Assembly (NCBI GenBank): GCA_009733575.1
Contig: ML769387.1
Coordinates: 1 to 64,000, forward strand
Direction: 5' to 3'
Length of the DNA: 64,000 nt
From: Gymnopus androsaceus JB14
Taxonomy: Eukaryota > Basidiomycota > Agaricomycetes > Agaricales > Omphalotaceae
Below, in pieces: positions 1 to 9,179 of this stretch. A program made the position numbers and the translations under genes. The notes under the pieces are model-generated. The model was not told where the DNA came from. It made no database searches and saw only the letters and a program-made list of their open reading frames with translations. Each line of letters starts with the position of its first letter. Within the stretch, counting starts at the first letter, position 1.

Positions 1-268
1 GGCAGGCATCCCACCCTTTTCGACAGCACCAATGGCTATGCCAAATATTCACTAAAACATGACCTAGATACTATGCTAAATATGCAGCATTAGGTCCAAT
101 AAGCGCCAGGAGCATGGGGAGAATCGGAAACAACAATTTGGCCGAAATGCCGAGAGGCGGCAGGGGCGGCCAGGTAGCTATCGGGATTTTTGGTAAATGC
201 CTAAATTTTTTTTACCTTGGAGTTATCGGGAATCCTTTGCAAAACGACTTCCGATAACTATCGGGATA
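1..268. other. Left-edge non-coding segment with CCGATA inverted motifs
   Basis: No reading frame can be supported here. The motif CCGATA/TATCGG recurs in both orientations near 178-185, 224-231 and 251-264, the last being an almost perfect palindrome. The retrotransposon gag reading frame on the minus strand loses its family character at about 268, so this segment is probably a second insertion or a rearranged end that truncates the gag. Its nature is unknown. Confidence 0.35.
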
Positions 269-579
269 TTTAGCTTAGATGTAGCAGCATCTGGTGCTTC
301 CTCAGCACCAGGATAGTGGGACAACACTTCCTTTTTGAACTCGGTCCACGTCTTGGTAATGTCTTTGAACGTGGGGAGCGTTCGCCAGAACCTCATCGTC
401 TCGGGGTCTGCGTAACGAAGAATCCCTTTCTTCATATCTGCATTGCTGTTAGCGATACCGGCAGCTGCTGCGACCGTTTCGAACTCTTCGAAGAACGTTG
501 GAAGTTGTTCTTCGAACTTGGAATCCCACTTTGGGGCGGAACGCTCATTTTGAGCAGGGAGTGGTTGGATATTTGCCAT
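223..579 (-). pseudogene. Ty3/gypsy-like gag N-terminal fragment
   Basis: This is the N-terminal part of a retrotransposon capsid (gag) protein. It starts with an ATG at 579 and keeps a typical gag core: a tryptophan-rich stretch around WDSKFEEQLPTFFEEFE, then RFWRTLPTF and a TWTEFKKEVLSHYPGAEE block, as in basidiomycete gag proteins of the Ty3/gypsy type. The similarity ends near residue 105 and the frame stops at 223, so the rest of gag is missing. Upstream on the same strand lie a primer-binding site and an LTR in the order expected for a 5' end. The element is not autonomous as seen here. Confidence 0.7.
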
Positions 580-1060
580 CAGCGGCGGGAATGGATTAGG
601 AATGGGAGTGGACTGGTGAGTGGACCCTGGACTAGGTCGGATATCTGGATTAACCCTTGGACTAGGGCTCGGGGACTGTCTCCTTGGACTAGGAGAACAA
701 CTCTGCCTCCTTGAACTAGGAGTGCGATCTGGAGTGATTGGCGAGGAAATTACTTCCGGAGAGGGAGTTCTCTCGGGAGTAGGAGTTCTTTCCGGAGAGG
801 GAGTTCTTTCGGGAGAGAAAGAATTTGAAGGATCGAGTAGCGAAAGACTGTTGTGAACGGCGTCTTTGTCAGGGACTGGGGAAAAGAGGTCCGAGGTCTC
901 ATAGGTGAGCTCAGCGGACTGGAGGGAGGTTAGAAGGGCTTGGGTTTCTGGGGAAACCGGACGAGGTCGTAGACCTTCTTGATGACGTCGAGGCGTTTTT
1001 ACGACTTTTGTAAAAAGTTGAAATAAAAACTATGCGAACTACACTGGATTACCCCCTTGT

Positions 1061-1071
1061 GGTGGGCTCCA
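1061..1071 (-). other. Primer-binding site of minus-strand LTR element
   Basis: Read on the minus strand, two bases after the LTR terminus (CA at 1074) comes TGGAGCCCACC, which begins with the TGG expected of a site complementary to a tRNA CCA 3' end. Its position between the LTR and the gag at 579 fixes the element's orientation as minus. The priming tRNA was not identified. Confidence 0.6.
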
Positions 1072-1073
1072 GA

Positions 1074-1410
1074 TGTAAAGCCAAGTCTCGTGTGTGCTCG
1101 AGACATGCTTTGAGTGCGGCGGGGTAAACTCTCGCAGTTCGCTTAGTACGCAAGTAGAAGATGGGGGAAAACTAGTTGTATTTTTGTAGGTAGCGTCGCC
1201 GTATATACCACCAGCTGTACAGTTGGTGGCATCGGCAAATACATGTCAGTATGATAAGGTAACGAGTCTCGGCGAGACCGAGACTCTGTCACTGAGTAAG
1301 TAAGTGTCCGTTTTTATGTACTATATAAGTACTGTAGGTAATTGTCCGTTTCGTCAAGTCCGAAGGACTTGTCACGCTCATACGCGTACAGACACATGTG
1401 AGGCGCGACA
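1074..1410 (-). repeat. LTR, 5' copy of minus-strand element
   Basis: A 337-bp long terminal repeat bounded by TGTCGCG (at 1410, read on the minus strand) and CTTTACA (at 1074). It matches, in inverted orientation, the repeat at 4376-4715 over its whole length with scattered substitutions and small gaps. Shared landmarks are the TACCACCAGCTGTACAG block, the CGAGACTC repeats and the GTCCGTTTCGTCAAGTCC block. Orientation is set by the adjacent PBS. Its outer terminus abuts plus-strand gag sequence at 1411 exactly. Confidence 0.75.
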
Positions 1411-3363
1411 GGTATACTGTGAAAGGTTTTCAAGGTCCGTCAATGATGGAGAAAGCATCGATGTACATGGCTGCATCAGTCAATCCGGGCAGTTTCAAAG
1501 GAGAACCTGAAGAAGAAGCAATCCGTCAGTTGCTGTTCAAAATCGAGACTCGTCGAGCCGCTAGAGATAAGGCGAATGAAGATGCACCTGAACAATGATC
1601 CAAACCCAAAGTTCCCATTCCTCCTCCTTCCAAGCCTGTTCCTCCCATTCCTGCTCCTGGTTCTGCACGCTCCCCGAAGCCAATTATTGGCAAGCTCCCT
1701 CCGAACTATGTTCCCCCACAAGAGAGAACTGTTGGTGTTCCTCCAAAAGATGATTTCCGTAATTTCCGTTATCGCACTCCAATCGAGACGGAAGCTGCAG
1801 TCGAGAGGGTCATGCATGCTGGATTATCGAGTCTCGTATCTATACAACAGGAGGATCTGTTAGCAATTGTGCCAGATTATAGGAAGAAGGTGAAAGAGGG
1901 TGTGACTAGCCATAGAATCGGCGTAGATGGAAATCTGTTGGATATAGAAGAGCCAACATACCTGCTGAATCGGCAGAGCTCCTCTCCAGCAACAGCAGAT
2001 GTCTTCAATGATACAGATGCACTCCCATTTCCACAGATGGGAACGGAGGAAGTGCTAGAGGTCTTCATGAATGAGCGGAAAGAGCTCGCTGAAGGAGATA
2101 GAATCTATGTTGGGAGAGAGTTGACATCCATTCGAGGTGTCACGGCAGTAGTTGGAGAACGCCCCATCCATTGCATTACGGACTGGGGCTGTAGTATCAT
2201 TTCCATGTTGGTGGCAACATGCAATGCATTGGGCGTGATGTTTGATCCTACGCGTTGTATTCCCCTGCAGAGTGCCAACGGTAAGACAGACTGGACGTTA
2301 GGGACTGCCAGGGACGTACCGTTTTGTTTTGGCGAAGTCACTGCCATTCTCCAGGTCCACATAGTCGATTCCCCTGCCTACGATGTTCTTCTAGGTCGTC
2401 CGTTCAATCTTCTCACCCAAGCTCGCACTCAGAGCTTCCTATCCGGAGACCAGCACATTACGATTACCGATCCCAACACCAAGAAGATCGTCACAATTCC
2501 AACTGTTCTGCGAGAGCCACCGAAGTTTTGAAAACCAGATGAGCGAGAATGGCGAGCTCCTAAAAACGACGTGGGGGTGGTATATATGCTAGAAGAAAAT
2601 CCACCGCTCACGCAAACCAAGTTTGATGGGTTGCAAGATAGAGATGATGCGCTCCTTGCTGTTGAACGAGTCGAGGAGGAGCTGCTGTCCACGAAAGTTG
2701 AATGTGGAATCGGTGAAGATAGAGTTGAGGCTTTCCTTGCCGTTGAGCAAGTCGAGGAAAGCGTAGCGCCCATGGAGATGGTGTTTGACAACATAGTTGG
2801 TGAGGATGCTCTCGCCATAGTGGAATTGGCCAAAGAGACGTGTTGTCCCAATTGGGAAAGTCAGGCTGGCAACATCTCCATTGCCGACATATCATTTCTG
2901 CGAAGATCCGAGAACATCGGACCGGTCCCGAGTCCAGCTCGTTCCATTCTCTCATACTCACATGTCTCCGTATACTACGAGAATGTATACCCAACAGTCG
3001 TAGGATGTCTTTCAGAGACCGATTGGCAACAACGGCCATTTGAGCCTGGAATCTGGGGGGTATTCCTCGGCTCGGTCCTTCCTAACCTCCCAATGTCATC
3101 AACTTTTATTCCATCCGGGAAGCCCAAGCTCATCTTTCCCATACTCATCCGTGATCATCGTAGGGCCTATCCAATGCAAAAATTGTTACCTACTCCAGGC
3201 TCGACAACATTTTTCCCAGGAGTCTCACTCGTCCTATCAGTCACGTTGGTTTGTCGTGGTGACGAAGGATGGGAGGTCCCTGCAAATCGTTCACAATTTG
3301 CGGCCTCGAAATACTGTGATGAATCCAGATTGGTCAATCCTGCCACCTGAGGCTCTAGCCTTA

Positions 3364-3960
3364 TTAAAATAAAGCCCGACAACTTGTCGTAGGCGCATTT
3401 TAATATTTGCGACAGCTATATAGAGCCTACAGTACTGACAGGGGAACCCTAACCATAGTATGATAAGATGGAGCCATATCTCGGGAACTAGGGGCCGTGG
3501 GAAAAAACGGAAACGGCTACACCCCGTTATTTTCGGCCCTCTTTCCGATGGTGGTATTCATTTAACCCTAACCCTAAAAGCGAGTTATGCCAAAAAAAGG
3601 AAATTTTTGCACTGTTTTGGTCAGGTCTCGTTAGGGTAAGCACAAAGTGCTTACCCTAACATAGAGACCTGATCAAAACAGTGCACATAGGTTAGGGTTA
3701 GGGTGGTTAGGGTTTAGGGGTTGAGGATAAAAATGGGGGTGTGGGGGCTTGCCCCCACTGTTATAATATTAGTCATCATTAGGGTTAGGATATGAGGTAG
3801 GGTTAGGGTTGGGTGCAGGTGACCTGTACGAGCATGAGAAAAGTGTCCTTTTTTTCCCATGGGCTCTCGTTCTCTCTGTATAGATATTACAACTTTGGTG
3901 CTGACAAGTTGTCCCAAATATTAAAATGCACCTCCGAGAACTTGTCGGGGTTTATTTTAA
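3364..3960. mobile_element. TTAA-flanked MITE-like insertion with telomere-like repeats
   Basis: A ~590-bp insertion inside the RT remnant. Its ends are ~46-bp inverted repeats (3368-3413 and 3911-3956) starting AATAAA[G/C]CCCGACAA, with about six mismatches. Each end abuts a TTAA (3364-3367 and 3957-3960), consistent with a TTAA target-site duplication as made by piggyBac-like transposases. Deleting the element with one TTAA re-joins the RT frame without a shift. It has no coding capacity, so it would be non-autonomous. The interior has runs of TTAGGG/CCCTAA-like repeats and a long hairpin. The family assignment is inferred from the TTAA only. Confidence 0.7.
3609..3684. repeat. Long near-perfect hairpin inside the TTAA element
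   Basis: The left arm starts GCACTGTTTTGGTCAGGTCT at 3609, and the right arm, ending at 3684, is its reverse complement with one mismatch and a small bulge. The arms are about 35 bp with a loop of only a few bases near 3644. The arm tips include TTAGGGTAAGCAC, so the hairpin stem contains telomere-like sequence. Function unknown. Confidence 0.75.
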
Positions 3961-4360
3961 TACTGCTAAAGAACCAGTTGATCCTGCCGGTGTCGAAACA
4001 AGTGGCAGAAGGGTACGCACGTCGTTCAGTCGTGGCGACTCTCGATATTTTTGAAGGTTACGAGAAACGGTCCCTCGCAATTACCTCCCGCATTTTCACC
4101 GTGTTCCGTTCGCCCCGTTGTCTTTCCAGCCCATGCGAGGCTCCGTTTTCCTCTGGCGCATTTCACCTCCCCGTTCCGGGCCTCAACAATGTTTTCGATG
4201 ATTCATCCGGACGCTGGTAGTTTTATCTTGCTGAATTTATTTCCAGTTCGTTACACAGTTGCCATTAGTTCTAGTGAGTTATATTTTGGTATTCAAATGT
4301 TCTTTCTGTTTTTTTTTTTTTCTTTCTTTTCTTTTTGCTTTGCCCCCCCATTTTCTTTTT

Positions 4361-4375
4361 AAAGTGGAGAGGGGG
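4361..4375 (+). other. Polypurine tract before 3' LTR
   Basis: AAAGTGGAGAGGGGG, all purine except one T, lies immediately before the TGTCGTG terminus of the LTR at 4376 and is preceded by a long pyrimidine tract (4305-4360). This is the position and composition expected for the plus-strand primer of an LTR retroelement, and it sets the element's orientation as plus. Confidence 0.7.
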
Positions 4376-4715
4376 TGTCGTGCCTCACACGCGTCTGTAC
4401 ACGTATGAGTAGCGACAAGTCCTTTGGACTTGACGAAACGGACATTACTTACAACTACTTACATTGTACATAAAAACCCAAACACTTACTGACTCACTGG
4501 CAGAGTCTTGGTCTTGCCGAGACTCGCTACATTAGCATACTGACATGTATTCGCCGATGCCACCAACTGTACAGCTGGTGGTATATACGGCGACGCTACC
4601 GACAAAGAATACATCTTGTTTTCCCCCATTTCGGACCTGCTACTTTGCGAACAGCTGCGATTCGCCCCCACAAACTTGAGCTACGTCCCGCGCACACACG
4701 AGACTAAGCTTTACA
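4376..4715 (+). repeat. LTR, 3' copy of plus-strand element
   Basis: A 340-bp LTR from TGTCGTG to CTTTACA, inverted relative to the copy at 1074-1410. The upstream polypurine tract marks it as a 3' LTR. Divergence from the other copy (many substitutions and small indels) indicates that the two are not a freshly inserted pair, or that they belong to two different elements of the same family. Confidence 0.75.
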
Positions 4716-5105
4716 ATGGACAGATGTATTGATGTGGGAAGGAGTATGCTGGAACAGAATAGGATGATGGTATCTGTCATCTGCAATCACAAATGGCTCG
4801 TCAAGATGTAAATCTATTGCCGGCAGAAATCTCAAATGAACTGGAGTAGAAGGAGGAGATGTTGAGAAGTTTTCCGATAATGATGGCAGTGGAATCTCTT
4901 TCAATGCTGAAGACTCGGAGGAGGGAAAATCTGGCAAAGGCAATGATGGCTTGTTGGGAAGATCAGGGACCTTGAAAGATGCAGGATAACTCTTATCTCT
5001 CCTCTGCTCATCTTTCTTCTTATCCCTCTTCCTGGATACCTTCACCCTTCCAAAATTCAGTGTGGCAGTTTGCAAGCTTGCCGCCCCTTCTATTGCTTCA
5101 GGCAT
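4704..5105 (-). other. Weak ORF running into the LTR
   Basis: An open frame of about 130 codons with an ATG at 5105. The N-terminal half is rich in Lys/Arg/Asp (VSRKRDKKKDEQRRDK) and the rest in Pro/Ser. The last few codons lie inside the LTR, so if a host gene was ever here, the retroelement truncated it. No family was recognised. A run of 23 A residues (5116-5138) lies directly upstream. It may be chance or transposon-derived sequence. Confidence 0.2.
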
Positions 5106-5139
5106 GTAATTTTCCAAAAAAAAAAAAAAAAAAAAAAAG

Positions 5140-6780
5140 TGTCACGTCATCTAGTTGGAGGATCCATAAGGGAGGAGATAGTTAAGCAGTTAATATTCGC
5201 GTTAGAAAGGGATATTGAACATTCTAAACACTGCGAAACAATGTGGAAGTACTAAAAGTGAATTTAGCACCTGTCACCTATAGAATTCCCATCACCATAG
5301 AACTAATTAGGAAGGTTTTTAAAAAATTAATTGGGGGCATTTAAACTTCCTGCCAACTTTTGCTTCCGGTTTACCAAGCCCTCTACGAGGATTTTACGAA
5401 TTATACCGATCCTCTAGAGGGCGGGTTACCAAGCTACTTCTCAGTTTGCATCCCATCTTTGACACTGCTTTGCAGGTCACCCTATCATTTTTCAATTTCC
5501 TATAGATCATTGCTCTTGGTGAGGGTTCAGGTTTGTTTGGTTCACCCTCAGCAATGGGAGATGTTGGCCTCTGGCTCACCTATCACATATAACTGAGCCT
5601 ATGGCTCTTTTCTCATTTTAATTTAATCTAGGTGGAGCTCACCTCTAGGTTTGATATCTCTCTCCAACAGAGCTTTGCATGCCCTTTATTATCCTAATGT
5701 TCTTCATGATTTATAGATCACTTCTCATTGCTCTGGTTGGGAGTTCGGGTTTTTCTGGGGTCATAATCAGCTACACCCTCGGTGAGCGTAAATGCTCTGG
5801 GAGCTCTGCTCTGTGTGGGGTTTTCGGCTTTGCTGATTCTTACCTCCCTTGACCCCCCCTTGGGTACCGGAGTCAATGCACGGTTTGGTTTGGCTAGTGC
5901 CTGTTGCTCAGGCTGCTTTCCACTTACGACGGTCACCGCAATGAGTGGTGGCAGCATTGGCTTCCCCCCAAAAACACTATCACAATATATCTTTATTTCA
6001 GCCTTCTCAGGCTTACGACGAGGGAGAGTGATCTTGCCTTATTGGGAAAAATCAACTCAGACTTCAAGTTTACGGTGACAGCAACTATTGATGCTGCAAT
6101 GATGCACACCCCCAAATTGAGAAGGTGGGCACTTGATGTTGTTCCTCTTTGTACTGCTCAAAAGAATCATGATTTTTGAGTATATGAGTACTGCATAATG
6201 CTTAGAAGGTGTCATTTTGATGCAAGAAAGTCCAACGGGCTTTTTTCAATGAAACATGGCCCATGGGGGTTCAATGTGCTATGGATATAGGATAGGATGA
6301 CCAGGATATAGGACAGGAATTATAGGATAGGATATAGGATATAGGAAGGATCTATTTGTGGCCAAGTTTTCTCTGCAAAGCTTTCGGAGCAGTGCTCACT
6401 TGGCAAATATCCCTTACCAATACTGCTCAACTGATAGACTGGTAAGTCCTCGGGGAATCAGGTTCTTCGAATAATTGTCACGATTCAATTTTAGTCTTTA
6501 GAAAACACTTTTCTTGACTTATAGATGAAAAGACCAAGGCGTTCAAGATGGCATTAGCAAATATTTGCTGGACTCCAGGCGAGTAGATACAGCAGAGCAA
6601 ACTTTTGGTTTGCGCTGCTGGATCTACTTGCATGGTGCCAATAAACGATAATGAAGAACACAAAAGCAAAACAAATTTGATATTCCTTTTCAAGAATCAG
6701 GACATTTTTCAACGTGTTTACTATACATAGCCAGTCCTCCAAGCAACCCCTCGAATGAACGAAATGAACGATATACTGTC
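5140..6780. other. Gene-poor, AT-rich interval
   Basis: No supported gene. Short open frames on both strands show no conserved domain. Proline/threonine-rich minus-strand frames at 5394-5579 and 5718-5957 look vaguely alike (EGEPNKPEPSPR versus EGVADYDPRKTRTP) and may be old transposon debris. The interval ends at the 3' side of the cellobiohydrolase gene. Confidence 0.4.
6281..6350 (+). repeat. Degenerate GGATATA short tandem repeat
   Basis: About 70 bp built from variants of GGATATA/GGATAGGATA (for example ATAGGATAGGATATAGGATA). It is a simple-sequence tract with no coding role visible. Confidence 0.7.
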
Positions 6781-6782
6781 AT

Positions 6783-8806
6783 TTAAGCCAAGCACTGACT
6801 GAAGTAGGCGTTGTTCACTTCGCAGGTAGAGCCCGCGGCACAAACGGTTGGTCCAGTCCAGCCGATACCGCCACTAGAAGATGGAACGTTTGGTCAGTAA
6901 TAAAGAGAGAGCTACCATATTGAAACTTACCATTGGCCGAACACGGTTTGTGTCGCGGCAGGTGCAGTACCTGTACCGGTGCTAGTTCCAGTTCCAGTTC
7001 CGGTGGTTCCAGTAGCGCTGAACGTCGAGCCGATGGCACCAAACTTGATGTTGGAGAAGATGACATTGGAGTTGGGAGACTCGGCCTCGGTGGTGGCGGA
7101 ATCACCTGAAGTGACTGCGCAAGATCCACGGGCATCACCTGGTGCAGTTCCGCCGACAGGGAAATCGCTGTCGAGCCAGAGCATGTTCACCTATTCGAGG
7201 TCAGAACGGGTTCATTCCTGTTTCTTTTCACTTACGGCGGTGTCATCCCAGATGGACATAACCAAAACCATACCAGTGTTGAAGGCTTCGCCCATAGCTG
7301 CCAATCCACCCTTCTCGTCAAAGGTGTCAGTCTCGGCAAAGGCTGTAGTTTCTTGTTCGCAGAACTCGGTCGAAATCGCGTTGGTTGCGGTGATTCCAGC
7401 GACATTCGTGTTAACGTTTTGAATGATGTTCCCGTTCTGAACGTAGAGACGGTTGATGGAAGAAAGAGTACCGGTGCTCTCGTTGTTCGAAGAGATAAAC
7501 TGGGTGACAACAGTGAAAGGCTGAGTGGTGTCGACGGTCATTCCGGGGCCGTAAAAGTCGGTGACACCAAGACGGAACGGGTTGAAGTCGCAGCCAGCCT
7601 GGTCACAGAAACCAGTGGTAGCGTTGGCAGCAGAACAATCGGTGCCAGTGCATGAGGTTTGTTCAGTGACAGTGCAAGAGTGAGCAGTCAAAGCTGTCGA
7701 CATCGAGTTGGCTTCCCAGATCTAGTGAATTGTGTGAGTGGACCTTCAATCTCAACTATTGGTGAAGACCCACATCCATCTCAACACAGCAGGTACCCAT
7801 GCTACCTGTTCCACTGTTATCGTTAGGGTCCTGAGGGTTAGGTGTCTACATACATCCACGTCAGTATACTATATTCAGCCTGGTTACAGGAAGTTTGAGC
7901 GCACCCAGTCAACGATGTTAGCCACTCCATCGATGAACTTGATGTCCTGAGGGCATTGAGAGTCACAGTAGCCAGTTCCGTACTGAGCGCCGGCCTTGTT
8001 AGTGGGGAATCGAGCCTATAGAACCAGTTGAGAAGTCATATACATTTGATCATCTGTATTCAAACTTACAACACCGCCGTCTGCGTCCATTTGGGAGAAG
8101 TACAGAGCTCCGTTAATACCACAGGGGAGGTTAGAAACATCGACGGTAAAGGTGAATTCCTGGTTGACCAGTTTGAAGATCTCGTATTCGGTCTCGCTTC
8201 CAGCAGCCATCAAGTACAGGCGGGAACCAACGTTCTTTTGCTCAGAGACTGTCACATAGCCGAGAGTCAAAGAGTCACCGGTGGTGGTAACACCGTAGGT
8301 CTCTGAAAATCGCTGTATTAGAATGGAGTGCGAAAGAAAGAAAAGACCAATTTGCCTTCGTAGTCAGCTCCGTCGAGTGCACACTCTTCAGTGCTACGGA
8401 TATGTTAGAAAATTATCTGCACAAATAGATGACCGAATTCGTACCAGACAGTTGGGCCTGTAGATATAATGCATTAGTACGTAGAAGAATTTGTGAAAAA
8501 GTAGGGCTATCGTACTTGTGCAAATACTAAAGTCCCATTCGTTGCCTGTTAATGAAATGAATACACAAATGATAATACCAGGAGGAGAAATTGCGTACCT
8601 TCGTAACAGTTAGTCGTAGAACCAACTTGGTGTAGGTAGCGCCAGTTAGCGTCAACGACAACTGAGCCATCCACTGTCGTGCAACCCGATGCGGTACATG
8701 TCTCCCAGGTAAGAGGAGGGTGAACCTCAGGTGTCAGCGTACCGATCTGTTGACCGTACGCGACAGCGAAGAAAGCAAAGGAGATGAGAGCAGCAGAGCG
8801 AAACAT
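6783..8806 (-). CDS. GH7 cellobiohydrolase with CBM1 (secreted cellulase)
   Basis: Reducing-end cellobiohydrolase of glycoside hydrolase family 7, secreted to cut crystalline cellulose. Ten exons fit: 8599-8806, 8516-8545, 8445-8457 (13 nt), 8356-8393, 8070-8302, 7905-8015, 7774-7830, 7236-7721, 6931-7190, 6783-6873. They total 1527 nt (508 aa), the usual length for the family. A signal peptide ([15 protein letters not shown]) leads into [16 protein letters not shown], the typical mature start. The catalytic EMDIWEANS motif keeps both glutamates and the aspartate, and cysteine-rich GH7 blocks ([25 protein letters not shown]) are present. A Thr/Gly linker joins a C-terminal CBM1 ([13 protein letters not shown] to the end). 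Intron 4 (8303-8355) needs a GC donor. Some GH7 enzymes lack the CBM; this one has it. Confidence 0.95.
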
Positions 8807-8862
8807 CCTTGACGATTGTGTGTTAAACCGATGGAGACTGTAGTACGACAAGAAACTTGCGT

Positions 8863-8870
8863 CTTTTATA
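8863..8870 (-). promoter_or_regulatory. TATA box of the GH7 gene
   Basis: TATAAAAG on the minus strand about 60 bases before the GH7 start codon at 8806, a normal spacing for a strongly expressed fungal secreted-enzyme gene. Confidence 0.6.
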
Positions 8871-8932
8871 CTCATCGCAGGACCCATAGGAGAACCCAAA
8901 ACATAATCAACCTCCAATTGCGGATTTTTTCC

Positions 8933-9177
8933 GGTGGTAACTGACGAGGAGAACAAGAAATTCACCCGCGCATTTTCCGCCAGTAAGCTTCGAATCGTTT
9001 ACCTTGTGTAGAGCTAAAAGGAGTAAATGAAGTCGTGCGGTAGCACCGCTCGGAAATTGGTGGTAACTGACGAGGAGAACAGGAAATTCATCCGCGCATT
9101 TTCCGTCAGTAAGCTTCGAGTCCTTTAACTTGTATATAGAGCTAAAAGGAGCCGTGCGGTAGCATCGTTCGGATATT
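8933..9177 (-). repeat. Tandem duplication in the GH7 promoter
   Basis: Two consecutive copies of a ~120-bp unit, 8933-9058 and 9059-9177. Each begins GGTGGTAACTGACGAGGAGA and includes CCGCGCATTTTCCG, AGTAAGCTTCGA and GAGCTAAAAGGAG. Copies differ by substitutions and a short deletion. They lie 130-370 bp upstream of the GH7 start codon, in the expected upstream activating region, so binding sites in the unit are present twice. Confidence 0.85.
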
Positions 9178-9179
9178 CC

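Larger units (their letters stand above)
1411..4240 (+). pseudogene. Gag-protease-RT remnant of a Ty3/gypsy-like element
   Basis: Remnant polyprotein of an LTR retrotransposon. From about 1400 to 2531 one frame carries a gag tail and a proline-rich linker. It then enters a retropepsin-like domain with the active-site region CITDWGCSI, where the usual pattern would be DxG[SC], and a later AYDVLLGRPF flap/ILGR-type motif. Two in-frame TGA codons (1596-1598, 2529-2531) interrupt it; the frame continues in phase after each, and both look like former CGA codons. Further on, SRWFVVVTKDGRSLQIVH (about 3250-3310) is the start of a reverse transcriptase in another frame, so a frameshift lies between 2600 and 3200. 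A TTAA-flanked insertion (3364-3960) splits the RT, which resumes as ARRSVVATLDIFEGYEKR and fades near 4240. RNase H and integrase are absent. Confidence 0.7.

Noticed and set aside
316..856. Plus-strand repeat frame with LGLG/SGEGVLSG-like repeats
   Set aside because: It lies opposite the gag and the leader between PBS and gag; the apparent peptide repeat comes from purine-rich simple sequence.
223..3372. A functional LTR retrotransposon
   Set aside because: Integrase and RNase H are absent, the RT is split by another element, and stops and a frameshift interrupt the frame.
3540..3830. A true telomere or chromosome end
   Set aside because: TTAGGG-like units are few, degenerate and present in both orientations inside an element with inverted repeats, with unique sequence on both sides.
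5116..5138. Poly-A tail of a retroposed gene or SINE on the plus strand
   Set aside because: No target-site duplication or recognisable element body could be matched to this A23 run; it may be a simple repeat.
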